From: Gonocerus acuteangulatus
Lineage: Eukaryota > Arthropoda > Insecta > Hemiptera > Coreidae
Direction of reading: 5' to 3'
Assembly: GCA_946811695.1 (NCBI GenBank)
Contig: OX328125.1
Coordinates: 46,408,845-46,472,844, forward strand
DNA: 64,000 nucleotides
Shown here piece by piece: positions 1 to 10,803 of the stretch. The notes under the pieces are model-generated. The model searched no databases. It was not told where the DNA came from and saw nothing but the letters and a program-made list of their open reading frames with translations. Positions within the stretch are counted from its first letter, which is position 1; each line of letters opens with the position of its first letter. A program made the position numbers and the translations under genes.

Positions 1-35
1 TGTTCCTGAAGAGGCATCAAGTGGCGCGAAACATG
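1..35 (+). ncRNA. degenerate hammerhead-like motif, Penelope-type remnant
   Basis: The stretch reads CTGAAGA, then a short GC...GC pairing, then GAAAC, the order of a hammerhead core (CUGANGA, stem II, GAAA). The stem is only about two base pairs, so self-cleavage is doubtful. Similar CTGAAGA-GC...GC-GAAA strings recur at 25028-25058 and 39909-39945, so this is probably a repeat family, such as the end of a Penelope-like element. Confidence 0.28.
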
Positions 36-448
36 CAGATCACAAGATAAAATTGAATTAATCAAAAGTTTAAGTGTTTATAATTAATAAGCATCTGCCG
101 TTTTAAAAGGCGTAATCAATATGTTGATTGGACACGGTTTTATGAGCTCCTTTAAGTTTAGGTTTATATCCTGACAGAATTTTTCAAGAGATGTTTGCTT
201 CAATAAACAATAAAACAGAAACAAAGACGTTCCTTTTAACTGACCAATTCATCCGAGTGCCTCTCCGAAACCGGGCGGGCGTTCGAACAAGAAGACTTGA
301 GAGCTGTGGAGCTTTGATCTCGGACTTTGATACAAAGTTTAAATGGAACACTCGCATCAATTGTGAGTTGATTAGCAAGTTCAAAGAAACCTTTCTATGC
401 AAATTACTTTGCGCAATGTTTCATAATTTTGGAAGACCCTAATTCAAA

Positions 449-490
449 GGTGGATTCCGACTTGCAGGAACTGCGTTATCTTACAGTATT
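449..490 (+). repeat. 5'-end-like module of the hairpin-ended element superfamily
   Basis: Contains TTCCGACTTGCAGGAACTGCG, which resembles the 5' terminus at 33390 (GTCCGACTCGCAGG then AACTGCG) including the GCAG-GAA-CTGC hairpin. No matching 3' end was found nearby, so this looks like a truncated or diverged copy. The flanking 100-440 holds only short ORFs with no recognisable domain. Confidence 0.35.
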
Positions 491-624
491 TGAAGATAAT
501 GTTTAACCCGAGTGGGATTTCGGCAGTTTAGTACTGAACATCTGAATACTTTGCTTGTAATCATGTTGCTGTGAGACTTTCAGTTTGTTTAACTCGCTTT
601 ACTGTTAAGAAAATTAAAAAACGG

Positions 625-745
625 GGGCCAAGGGTCATGGGATCGATTCCCAGTATGTGGTGGTCCTTTCCTGGCTAGAAAAGGGTTATGGATAACCCAT
701 ACTAAAATTCTTAGTTAATAATAATGGACGTTAAAATTTAAAAAC
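625..745 (+). mobile_element. tRNA-like SINE, family T2 (partial)
   Basis: A B-box-like GGATCGATTCC is followed by a body (CCTTTCCTGGCTAGAAAAGG, then TTCTTAGTTAATAATAATGG and GACGTTAAAATTTAA) that recurs inverted at 24296-24432 and 25895-26020, with its last 35 bases alone at 26922-26955. The recurrence with a pol III B-box indicates a tRNA-derived SINE. The A-box half is missing here. Confidence 0.5.
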
Positions 746-837
746 CAGCTGGACTGGAATCTCTAAGAACAGTACGAAATTTTCAGCCAACGGTCCCGAA
801 GTACACAGAAAACTAATAACTCCCCGCGAACCCAGGG

Positions 838-840
<3 letters not shown>

Positions 841-892
<52 letters not shown>
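841..892. repeat. (TA)n microsatellite
   Basis: About 26 uninterrupted TA dinucleotides. ORFs here rich in I and Y are translations of the repeat. Confidence 0.97.
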
Positions 893-896
<4 letters not shown>

Positions 897-1024
897 GCTC
901 GGAGTGGACTGTTTCCGTTCTGTCCGAGACCAACCATGTTTGGTGAATGTGATTTAAGAGATAACATGTTCTTTTGGAAGAAATTCGCTCGAAAATAAAC
1001 GTTGCAATTACGCTATTGTGTGTT

Positions 1025-1680
1025 AATAAACTTGCAGGTACACTTTTTATAGGTTTTCTGAATTAGGAAGACGGATGAAAAAATTTTTAACCGTTTGAGA
1101 AAAAACGAATTGTCCTAACTAACTTTCGGTTTGGTTATTAAGGTCTAATACTACTTTGTGTGGACATTTTCTCCAATTTACGGATGACAAATGAATCAAT
1201 ATTTTTCAATTCTTTATGTCATACGTTTTATATTCGAATTTAAAGGAACCAAAAAAAAAAAAAGTTTTATTCTTCGAAAACAGAATTGCGGCGCTGTGTC
1301 TGACAAACGGAAACCCATTTTTTCAAGGCAGCAAAAGACGGCCACTTTTTTTCGGTCCGCAGGTGGTAAGTTTTAATCTAGAACAAACAACTAAAATTGT
1401 TTTGAAAGAAAAAGGTTAAATCTAGTAAAGTACGAAGGAGTTTTATTAATATTATTTTTTCAAGTATTATTATTTTTTTAATTTCTTGTAATAAAGATAA
1501 AAAAAATGCTTTTTAATTTTGAAATCTATCGGACCTTTATTTCAAGTTTTGGGACATTTGAAAATTGTTCCGGCACATAAACACTATTGAATATAATTTT
1601 TGGTTAGTTATGGAAGCATTTATGCCCATAAAAATGAAAATGGTAAAAACAAAGTTGCAGGGTACTGACGTTTACAGTAT
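1025..1680 (+). repeat. dispersed non-coding repeat, copy 1
   Basis: Parts of this stretch (around 1170-1400 and 1500-1650) are recognisably similar to 25185-25400 and 25740-25880. No transposase or RT motif is visible. Another block shared by the two regions is at 2606-2740 versus 25405-25540. An old, rearranged repeat family is the simplest explanation. Confidence 0.45.
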
Positions 1681-1809
1681 AGTAAGATGTATACATTTGT
1701 GAAATAAAATTTTACCTTTTCGGGGTTCAATTTATATTTGTTGAAATTTTGCACTATAACAATGTGTATATGACGAAATATCAACCAGCACAATACGCCT
1801 ACGGCCATA

Positions 1810-2600
1810 CAACGTAAAAAACATTTACTGGAGAAGACTAAGGCAAATTGAGGCGAGTTGAATTTACAAGCGGGATAAGTGATGGATTATTAGAAGATAT
1901 TAATGGTGACTTCTTCTCATAAGTCAATACCACTCATATAGAGTAATATAATAAGTCTGGAATATAAGCTTTGTTTAAGGGGAGGGAGATGGGAGAACAG
2001 TAAGCGAATATTGATGAGCTAACGTGCTGCTCAGAGCAAATGGCGTACATCAACTCAATCTGCATGTGTGCAAATTACATTCGTCACTCGGAATGGGCGA
2101 ATAAACGTTCGGATGTGCGGACCGTACTGTCGTCCCTACCCATTTACATATAGGGCTGTTTTTACTTAGGGCTTCAACGTCGCCTCTAAATCCTCAAAAC
2201 AAAGCCCTGGCCAACTTCCAACCGATCCACTCCTTTTATCCTCCAATTCGAAAAAAAAAAAAAAAAAATCATCCAGCGCTCATGGTGTTTTAAACGGTGT
2301 GAGGAAATAGACTGTATAAGTATGATGAACTTCATCAGTCAACAAACTGAAATAAACAACTGATTTGAATTTGTTAGTTCACGAAACGATCTACTTTCAA
2401 AGATATTTTTCTTAAACAATTCTTTTGTGGAACATGAATTTATTTATTGAGAGTTCACAACGTGGTGATTTGCTCTTTAGGTCAATTTGCAAACAGAGCT
2501 AACAATTGTATAGAACCATATAAACACGACAAATAAGAACAGAAAACAATACATAATTAGGAAGATAATTCATTAAATAATAGAATTTCGTATAAAAAAA
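1810..2600. other. no gene seen
   Basis: AT-rich sequence with one A-run near 2250. I see no ORF with family resemblance, no RNA gene and no clear repeat boundary. Confidence 0.5.
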
Positions 2601-2605
2601 TAAAT

Positions 2606-2790
2606 AAAAAAATCGTTTAGAGCCTTCTGCTTCAGAAGCATAAATATGCTTTTGGTCCACCCGACAAACCTATGTAATGCACTGTATAACATAAAGTCTT
2701 ATTTTTCGTACATGGCTACCGCGCATGCGCGAACGCCAGCGGACACTTTTTTTTCCAGTTTAGTCATCGCTAAAGCCTATTTATGGTATA
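2606..2790 (+). repeat. dispersed repeat, second block
   Basis: Matches 25403-25600 with many substitutions, including the shared GCATGCGCGAAC. Non-coding. Confidence 0.45.
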
Positions 2791-3667
2791 ACTAAATAAC
2801 AAATTTGAAATTAATCTTCGTATTTACTACACATAAGAGAAAGAACCACGTGTAGGATATGTTACAGAACTCTAATGCAGACAACACAGGGTCAGGCAAG
2901 CATGTCAGTTAGTCCACCTGAAAGCCGTCACCTGAACGTGTATATTTACCGGCCGGTCTGTCAGTTAAGACTGTTCAGGCGGCCGGAATGTTCAGGCCTG
3001 CTTAACAGTTAAACGTATCTTCGATACAAATGCAAAGTATCATATGTGAAAAATGCATTTTTCATTTTCAATCTTTACTAATTCCTGTTGGACTGATGGA
3101 CGGCAAACTCTCGAATCTAAGTTCACTCAAGGAAAGGGGAAAGTAACCACTGTCAAAAGGTAGAATTTGCCGACTATTTGACTGTCAAAAAGTCCGTCAC
3201 GCAGGAGCTGCATCACTAAGCACTTTCCTCAGAATTTGGGTAGTGTAGACTGCTTTCCAGAACAATTTGCTTAAAATATCCTACATAAATAAAATAAAAA
3301 CGTGAATAGTTCTCATTTTGTAATGAGTAACTGATTAATTATTAATTTGCATCCAGAGTTATGTTTACACATGGTACCTACTACACTACGTAATAAATAC
3401 AAAAAACCTCATATTATCGTATTTTGATCTAACGCAGGAACAGGATACAGTCACTCTAGTGGTAGAAAGCGCTCCTTGCGGCGGCTTTGTGAACCTACGT
3501 CTGCCGGCTTTTCTATTCAAATATATTACAAATTAAACCCCCGCTTTCCGATTGACCGATTCAGCTCATTTTTACAACACTTCTTTCTCACGAGTTACCC
3601 ACGACGTATACAGCGTTTCGTTACAATACAGCAGAAATTACGACCGGTATGAGTATATTAGGAATTT

Positions 3668-4140
3668 GGGTCCGGAGTAAACCCCCCCCTTCTAATGAAC
3701 CGATTTAGTTTCTTTTTACAACACATATTTACCTGTAGATTACCACTTCGAATTCCGAGTTTCGTCGAAATATACCAAAAATCACGGCTGGTAGTGGCGA
3801 ATTGGTATTGTGGGTCCGGAGTAAACCCCGCCTCCTAATGAACCGATTTCGTTTATTTTTACAACACATATTTACCTTTGGATTAGCACTACGAATACCG
3901 AGTTTCGTCGAAATATACCAAAAATCACGGCTGGTAGTGGCGAATTGGTATTGTGGGTCCGGAGTAAACCCCCCTTCTAATGAACCGATTTAGTTCATTT
4001 TTATATCTCACTTTTCTCTCTATATTGACACTACGAATACCAAGTTTCGTTGAAATATAACAAATATTACGGCTGACATAGTCAAATAAGTGTTTTGGGT
4101 TCGGGGTAAACCCCCCCTTCCGGTGGACCGACTTTGATGG
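3668..4140 (+). repeat. 143-bp tandem repeat block
   Basis: Units begin at GGGTCCGGAGTAAACC near 3668, 3812 and 3955, and a diverged one at 4097, giving spacings of 144, 143 and 142 bp. The same block appears inverted in the copy at 6815-8086 and at 61899-62885. Unit length not divisible by three argues against coding. Confidence 0.85.
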
Positions 4141-4232
4141 TTAACGAACTCGTTCAATCGTTTGCTAATTGAATGCTATATACCAAGTTTCGTGACGAAA
4201 AAACAAAAACTCTGGCCGCTATCGTGTTAACA

Positions 4233-4235
<3 letters not shown>

Positions 4236-4298
<63 letters not shown>

Positions 4299-4312
4299 TA
4301 TATATAAATTTT
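4236..4312. repeat. (TA)n microsatellite inside family 1
   Basis: Lies between the conserved ACAGACATA and ATTTTAACGGGGG of the element. The same position is occupied by (TA)n in the other copies. Confidence 0.95.
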
Positions 4313-4594
4313 AACGGGGGTCATTTTCGGTGTCTACTAGGTAGGATCGATAAAGATTTGAAGAAATTTTTCAAAAATTCCGTCATGAGTCCAACCTCAA
4401 TAGCTACTTTCCTTCGGAGGAAAGTGCTAAAAGCAAAGTAATGAATAAACGTTTTTCACCCTGGAATGTGGTCATTTTCACATTCGATACTTTGCAATTG
4501 TATCGACATTATACTGACTGACTGTAAACAACGTAGCATATTAACCATTCTTACAACTTACATGACTTACTGACGGAAGGTAGTCCATACATAA

Positions 4595-4944
4595 AAACAC
4601 TCATAATACATTTAAAACATTCGTCTGAAAATATAATTTTTTAGTCAAATATTTTATTTTATTTTTTTTTTATTCTATATAATGATTTGGTTCGATGCTT
4701 TTTGTTAGTTTGCATATTTTTAGAACCAACTGATTAATACCTACATCTGACTATAAAACTGCCTTTGACAACAGAATCAAAGGCAGTTTTATAGTCAGAT
4801 GTAGGTATTAATCTGTTGGTTCTAAAAATATGCAAACTAACAAAAAGCATCGAACCAAATCATTATATAGAATAAAAATAAATAAATAAAATTTTTGACT
4901 AAAAAATTATATTTTCAGACGAATGTTTTAAATGTATTAGGAGT
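4595..4944. repeat. long near-perfect hairpin (foldback)
   Basis: Left arm 4595-4767 and right arm 4778-4944 are inverted copies of each other around a loop of about 10 bases. I see one clear substitution (ACTGATT versus ACAGATT on the same sense) plus length changes in a T-run. Such a palindrome is typical of a young foldback/MITE or of an inverted duplication. It could give a dsRNA if transcribed. Confidence 0.85.
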
Positions 4945-5280
4945 GTTTTAAATGAGTTAATGGCTTCCGTAGCGGAACTCACAATAAACCATGTACAATA
5001 AGTTAGAAAATATGTATATAGACATTTTAATGCTAAATAAATTATATTATAATAACAGAGTTTGACGAGGCGAATTGGTCAATCTTATATGTTATATTTT
5101 TAGGAAAAACATGCGTTTCATAAATCAAATCAATGTTTGAAGGCTATTATTTTTTATAACAGTGGACAATACTTTTAGCATGTAGAATTCGCTTTAAACC
5201 ATAATAGTAAAAATTGTTTTATCTTATCAAGTTTTCATGTTTAATTTATTTTTTTATTTTTATTTTATTTTTTATTTTTT

Positions 5281-5458
5281 AACGGCGCATCTACATCTTG
5301 GCCATTAGCGCCGGGCTATCTACAGGTTGCCACCCTTTTATAATGCCAACAGCACGTGGTCGGTCACCCATTCAGGTTCTGACCACGCCCGACGTTGCTT
5401 AACTTCGGTGATCTACGAGAACCGGTGTATTCAACGTGGCTATGGCCGTTGGCCTTCA
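5281..5458 (-). mobile_element. 5S-rRNA-derived SINE, copy 1
   Basis: Read on the minus strand, it starts GGCCAACGGCCATAGCCACG, the usual 5' end of 5S rRNA. It keeps the internal pol III control region (AAGTTAAGCAACGTCGGGCG and the GGGTGACCGACCACG region), then runs into a non-5S body (GGTGGCAACCTGTAG...) and a tail ending GCGCCGTTAAAAA. A genuine 5S gene would end at about 120 bases with a paired 3' terminus, which is absent. This makes it a SINE of the 5S-headed class. Confidence 0.88.
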
Positions 5459-5461
5459 ATT

Positions 5462-5660
5462 TATTTTTTTTTTTTTTTTTACGGCGCATCTACAACTTGG
5501 CCATTAGCACCGGGCTATCTATAGATTTCCACCCTTTTATAATGCCAACAGCACGTGGTCGGTTACCCATTCAGGTACCGAACACGCCCGACGTTGCTTA
5601 ACTTCGGTTATCAACGGGAACCGGTGTATTCAACGTGGCTATGGCCGTTGGCCCTTTAAT
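5462..5660 (-). mobile_element. 5S-rRNA-derived SINE, copy 2, next to copy 1
   Basis: Same structure as copy 1, with an A-tail (T-run on the plus strand at 5462-5480). Sequence just outside its 5' end (AATAAATTAAA) resembles sequence after its A-tail (AATAAATTGAA), consistent with a target-site duplication. Copy 1 therefore begins immediately beyond copy 2's tail, giving a head-to-tail pair. Confidence 0.85.
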
Positions 5661-5664
5661 TTAT

Positions 5665-6780
5665 TGTTGCTAAATTTAGCACTACTTTCATTTTATTGAA
5701 ACGTAGAATCTAATATTTCAAGAGATAAGAAATTAAATGGAATTAGGAAAATTCTGGTCTATATGCACATGAATACTCAACATTCAGAGCGTGGGAATGA
5801 CAAGAGTTTTCAAATTTTCCACTTTTTTTTTATTCTAACGAAACAAAACGGGGAATACGTAATATTAAAAGTATGTTTTTTTTGCACACTGACACAAAAA
5901 TCGATAGTCAAATTATAACCAGCTGCAATATCTCCCATGAGCTGAAATACTTCCCATTAGTTGAAATACATTCCGCCTGTTAAAATACATTTCATCTGTT
6001 GAAATACATTCCATGAAGTGAAATATTTTGACTAATACAGTTTAGGCGATGACTCAGGATCATATTCAACTCCCGCAAAACGGTTTTAGTTAATTTAGTC
6101 TAGGCTAAAGCATGTCCCATGTTAATATAAGCGGTGGTAATGTTAGCAATAAACATGACTTTCCTTACACGGTGTATGCTTTGACTTAGGCTCCAAAAAT
6201 TGAAAAATGTGTCGTATTTTCATTTTTATTATATTAACTCATCAAAAGATTCATGCTCAGACGAGTAGAGGTGGCTCGAAATTTATAAAAAATATAATTT
6301 TAGTTAAGTTTATTTTCTAAGCCATGATTCTTAAATTTTGTTATAAAGAAAGAACGGACGCATGAAACAAATCTATAAAGGTAAAGGTACTATTGACCAT
6401 TGCAGTCGATGCACCAAGAGAAAAAAAAAAATTGATATATACTAGGTTTTACATTTCGAGGCCTTTCTTAGGCCTAATTTCATTTCATTGTTATTAACTC
6501 ATCGTGAATCAATGATTACGGCGATTGTGTACACGTCTGTTTAATAAATTTAAGTCTTCATAACTCCATAAAAGTCGTTTGGGTTCGTACGTCCTATTTT
6601 ATTTATGCTTGAGTTAAAAAAAAAAAAAAAAAAAAAAAACAATGTTGAATTATTGTAAAGACCCCTAGGTATTGAAAGGTGTGGGGTTGCAAAGGAATGG
6701 CAAGATTTTCAATTTCCGCCTACACTGCAATGCCTGGCGCACAAGCTGAACACCAACACTTTATAAAAGACTAGGTAGAT
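5665..6780. other. no gene seen; A-run at 6616-6639
   Basis: AT-rich spacer inside the inverted pair of family 1 elements. No ORF of note, no RNA gene recognised. Confidence 0.5.
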
Positions 6781-6814
6781 TGAGAATTTATCAGAAAAGT
6801 GCAACTTGAAGGAC

Positions 6815-6972
6815 TTTTAGCACTTTCCTCCGAAGGAAAGTAGCTATTGAGGTTGGACTCATGACGGAATTTTTGAAAAATTTCTTCAAATCTTTATCGA
6901 TCCTACCTAGTAGACACCGAAAATGACCCCCGTTAAAATTTATATATATCTATATATATATATATATATATA

Positions 6973-7035
<63 letters not shown>

Positions 7036-8086
7036 CTGTTAACACGATAGCGGCCAGAGTTTTTGTTTTTTCGTCACGAAACTTGGTATATAGCATTCAA
7101 TTAGCAAACGATTGAACGAGTTCGTTAACCACCAAAATCGGTCCACCGGAAGGGGGGGTTTACCCCGAACCCAAAACACTAATTTGACCATTTCAGCCGT
7201 AATATTTGTTATATTTCAACAAAACTTGGTATTCGTAGTGGTAATATAGAGAGAAAAGTGAGATATAAAAATAAACTAAATCGGTTCATGAGGAGGGGGG
7301 GGGGTTTACTCCGGACCGACAATACCAATTCGCCACTACCAGCCGTGATTTTAGGTATATTTCGACGAAACTCGGTATTCGTAGTGGTAATCTACAGGTA
7401 AATATGTGTTGTAAAAATAAACTAAATCGGTTCATTAGGAGGGGGGGGGGGGTTACTCCAGACCCACAATACCAATTCGCCACTACCAACCGTGATTTTG
7501 TGTATATTTCGACGAAACTCGGTATTCGTAGTGGTAATCTACAGGTAAATATGTGTTGTAAAAATAAACTAAATCGGTTCATTAGGAGGGGGGGGGGGGG
7601 GTTTACTCCGGACCCAAATTACTAATATACTCATACTGGTCGTAATTTCTGCTGTATTGTAACGAAACGCGGTATACGTCGTGGGTAACTCATGAGAAAG
7701 AAGTGTTGTAAAAATGAGCTGAATCGGTCAATCGGAAAGGGGGGTTTACTTTGTAATATATTTTAATAGAAAAGCCAGCCAGATATAGGTTCACAAAGGC
7801 GCCGCAAGGAGCGCTAGAGGGACTGTATCCGGTTCCTGCGTTAGATCAAAATACGATAATACGAGGTTTTTTGTATTTATTACGTAGTGTAGTAGGTACC
7901 ATGTGTAAACATAACTCTGGAAGCAAATTAATAATTGATCAGTTACTCATTACAAAATTAAAAGAGAACTATTCATGTTTTTATTTTATTTATGTAGGAT
8001 ATTTTAAGCAAATTGTTCTGGAGAGCAGTCTACACTACCCAAATTCTGAGGAAAGTGCTTAGTTATGCAGCTCCTGCGTGACGGAC
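6815..8086 (-). mobile_element. hairpin-ended element, family 1, copy B (inverted to copy A)
   Basis: On the minus strand it begins GTCCGTCACGCAGG at 8086 and ends GTGCTAAAA at 6815. It holds the same subterminal repeat, tandem block (about 7140-7745, with homopolymer G-runs of up to 14), (TA)n at 6943-7031 and 3' hairpin as copy A. With copy A it makes a 4.9-kb inverted pair. A 63-codon ORF at 7871-8062 recurs in other copies but changes at amino-acid-altering positions, so I do not call it a gene. Confidence 0.8.
6943..7031. repeat. (TA)n microsatellite inside copy B
   Basis: Same internal location as in copy A; interrupted once by GCA. Confidence 0.95.
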
Positions 8087-8099
8087 TTTTTAAAATGTT

Positions 8100-8520
8100 G
8101 ATACATATGGTTTTTGTGCCTGATTCTCTAGTATATCAGCAAATTTTCATAGATCACCAGTTCTTGTTTCTTCCAAGTGGAGTGCCCAGAAAACATGCTG
8201 GTGAGTAGATTTCTGGGGCACTTCAAAAGGGGGAATTGATTTTTTTTTTAGCATTATACTGATATTAATACTGAAATTGTTGATATGTATCATTCAAAAA
8301 AAAATCAAAATGAATTAATTGACAATTAACAGATTAAAAAAATCAAAATAATATAAAAAGCAAGCAAGAAATAATCTACAAAAAATTTGATCTATAACAT
8401 TTTATGTTATTATTTTTTTTTTTATTAAAAATGATAATAATACTCAAACAATACAATGCACAATTATGACACCCTACAGAGTATAATGATAATAACCATT
8501 AACGAATTTTTAATATAGTA
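8100..8520. other. no gene seen
   Basis: AT-rich, with several A and T runs; nothing recognisable. Confidence 0.5.
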
Positions 8521-8526
8521 AGGTTA

Positions 8527-8605
8527 TGGGGGTCTCCCGTGGTCTAGTGGCTAGCGCCTTAGATTCATAAGCGGGGGATGGTGGGTTCGATCCCCACCGG
8601 CGCAC
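8527..8605 (+). mobile_element. tRNA-like head of SINE family T1
   Basis: Contains a good A box (TGGTCTAGTGG) and B box (GGTTCGATCCC) at tRNA spacing. The 5' and 3' seven bases do not pair as an acceptor stem, so it is not a working tRNA gene. The same head, inverted and followed by a longer body, is at 31386-31546. Here the body seems absent after 8605. Confidence 0.65.
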
Positions 8606-8619
8606 AGTCTAACGAAGTA

Positions 8620-9650
8620 GTGGAGATAATGGACAAAAATCACTAACCACTAGTTATTTTCAAATAAACATATTTATTAATTGAAATCAACTCAAAACAA
8701 GGTAACAATAGTATAATAATGCATACTGTACGGCTATAATAATATTAATTGTAATATTAATAGAAATAATATAGCAGGTAAAAATAGTATTAATAACAAT
8801 ATTATAAAATATAATATAACTGTAACATATAATGTAGTAATAAACTCTTTTTTATGTCTGCCTCTAAGGAAGCCGCAAGGGCCATCAGGGCGTGAATATT
8901 TTTTTTATTGACGAAAATTAATAACAATTTCTTCTAAGTTGATATATTGTTTCAAGCAGTATTTATATAAGAGTTTTTTCTCTGTGGTGAACAAGTTCCC
9001 ACATTTTTTACATTTAATATAGGACTAAACTGGCAGTCTTTCTAATATTTCTTTAGGAACATCCTGCAGATCAAATTGAATCATTTGCCCGAGGATTGAT
9101 ACCGTTTTCTTGGATTTATCCACATTTTTTCAAATTTGGAAGAAAAAATAAATTGTATTGTGTGATGGATCTAAAAATAAAAATATTTGGAATCGGCAAA
9201 TTCCGGCAAACTACATAACCCTCTGTACATTATACTTGAGGTAAACTTAAAGCTCTAAAAAACTTAGGATGTTTTCAGATGAAGTTTTTTTGCTATGGTC
9301 TATCAAAATCTTGTGCATAAAAAAATGTCAAAGATTAATGAAGAATAATTCAGGATAAATAATAAGGGAGTAATTACCCGTAATCAATTATATCAGATAA
9401 AAAAGGAATAGTTTTGACGTAATTTCCTTCGGATGACTTAATAAAAACACTGTCCTATCTTCAACGAGAGAGGCTCAAACTGATCGTTGGGTATAAAGCA
9501 GGTTTTGAAGACTTTGCCTTGTTTATAATGCTGCTAATGTGTTTGTTGGTCAAAATAAAACTAATATTTATTAGTTTTATACGATTTTAATTCCTTGAAT
9601 AGTTTCTAAACTTATCTAGAGGATTAAAAATTAAATATAAGAAAACAAAA
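8620..9650. other. no gene seen
   Basis: Very AT-rich, simple-sequence-like DNA with no supported ORF or RNA gene. Confidence 0.5.
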
Positions 9651-9683
9651 ATTCAGGTTTTTGTCCATTGGACGTTACACTGT

Positions 9684-9796
9684 GCGGCGGCAGGAATTTT
9701 CTCATCTCAGGGCTCGTTGAGAAAATTCCTCGCTGCTCTCTGGATGTCGGCACTAATGGCCTAGATTTGTCAATGCGCCGTAAAAAAAAAAAAAAA
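9684..9796 (+). mobile_element. SINE family T1, body and 3' tail
   Basis: GGCAGGAATTTTCTCATCTC and the following bases match the body of the SINE at 31386-31546. It ends in ATGCGCCGT plus an A-run, the same tail as the 5S SINEs. The tRNA-like head is missing, so this copy is 5'-truncated. Confidence 0.65.
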
Positions 9797-9804
9797 GTAA
9801 GGTT

Positions 9805-9900
9805 ATGTCGTAAGCATAAACAAACATGACGTGGAATAGAATTTATATTCATAACACAACGCCATCTATCGGGTGTCTAAGCAACCTAGATGATAAAAGA
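9805..9900 (+). repeat. dispersed repeat shared with 29668-29760
   Basis: The phrase ACGTGGAATAGAAT and its neighbourhood recur at about 29690, with surrounding similarity for about 90 bp. It could be the end of a retroelement; the family is not identified. Confidence 0.35.
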
Positions 9901-10530
9901 TTTTGAAGAATTGTATCGACGAATTAACTAACTTATGCCGCCATCTATAGGGGATTAATAGATTGTAACTCCAGTCAGTACGTCATTTCGGATTATACTA
10001 AAAATGAACAGACTTGTTCATGGGCTGCTCATCAAGGAACTGTATGATTTTAATGGATTCGAATAATCAACTTGAAGCTCACATATTTCATAAATTATTT
10101 TGATTCACTTTACTTCACAACTTCTTCTCCCATTAAGGACAGTTTAGAATGTGAAACGTGTTTAATCCATCGCAGTAGGTGAAGGTCCAGGTGGTTGAAT
10201 ATGTCTCCAAAGAGGCAGATGAAGGCAGATCGAAACACTTAACCGAACACCGAGTAATATTTCTTTATTTGCAGTGGGCCTATTTAAACTAAATAATAAT
10301 TTGATCAATAGGCATAACTTAGAATAGAATAGAATTATATTCCTTGGGTTATAACATCGTGTAGCCGCGGAGTGTGACCCATTTGGTTTTACTAGATGTT
10401 AATGGACGTGACATAAATAAATAATAATTATACGTAATATAAAAAAATAATATAGTTATAATACTTAAAAATACATAATATTAAAATATGAATATATACA
10501 ATGTATACAAAGAATACATCAAGTTCACGA

Positions 10531-10803
10531 TACTACATATCGCACTAGTATTTCTAAAGTGACACAACTTAAAATAAAACTCAACTGAAAATGTGTCACT
10601 CTTGCCTATTTAGGGGCCTTAGGATTAAGACTGGAAGGGTGACACAAGTGCCCTTTGGTGTACAAGCTCTGAGGCAAGGTACATACAGTCTTGGTGATTG
10701 ATAAAGATATATTTACCATGTCTTTCACAGACATAACTATGACGGTGTGAATAAAACCGATTTTTGAGTTGCGTCACTTTAGAAATACGAGTGCGATATA
10801 GCA
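10531..10803. mobile_element. MITE with ~38-bp terminal inverted repeats
   Basis: TATCGCACTAGTATTTCTAA at the left reappears inverted at 10766-10803 (with ACTCGT for ACTAGT). No ORF inside. Flanking duplications are not obvious. Confidence 0.65.

Larger units (their letters stand above)
3192..4432 (+). mobile_element. hairpin-ended non-autonomous element, family 1, copy A
   Basis: Starts GTCCGTCACGCAGGAGCTGC, with a GCAG-GAG-CTGC mini-hairpin. Thirty bases in is AGCACTTTCCTC, the complement of the 3' terminus (GAGGAAAGTGCT then AAAA). The middle carries three full units of a roughly 143-bp tandem repeat (starting about 3668, 3812, 3955; a diverged fourth from 4097), then a (TA)n tract. Before the 3' end is an 8-bp-stem hairpin, ACTTTCCT-TCGG-AGGAAAGT. 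No transposase is encoded; ORFs in the tandem block are by-products. The layout resembles Helentron-associated HINE/DINE-1 elements: subterminal inverted repeats, tandem core, terminal hairpin, A/T target. That class assignment is inference; the ends themselves are supported by the empty site at 17832. Confidence 0.75.
3013..4513 (+). mobile_element. MITE split by a later insertion
   Basis: The outer parts 3013-3191 and 4429-4513 together match the unbroken MITE at 17655-17918, including its terminal inverted repeats (CGATACAAATGCAAAGTATC on the left, its complement with changes on the right). The element at 3192-4432 interrupts it at a run of A. This gives a relative age: MITE first, hairpin-ended element second. 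Confidence 0.75.

Noticed and set aside
3192..4432. Classical cut-and-paste DNA transposon with terminal inverted repeats
   Set aside because: The extreme ends (GTCCG and AAAA or GTGCT) are not inverted copies; the inverted match is subterminal on the 5' side only.
7286..7582. 98-codon ORF with an internal peptide repeat
   Set aside because: It follows the 143-bp tandem block of family 1 and is broken in other copies.
7871..8062. 63-codon ORF repeated in copies B, C and D of family 1 (also 54031-54222 and 57309-57500)
   Set aside because: Length is conserved because the DNA is. Most differences between copies change the amino acid, so there is no sign of selection on protein.
8527..8605. 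tRNA gene
   Set aside because: A and B boxes are good but the acceptor arms do not pair and the same head is found in SINEs.
10190..10240. Hammerhead-like AGATGAAGGCAGATCGAAAC
   Set aside because: The first core box is changed (CAGATGA for CTGATGA) and no stem II forms.
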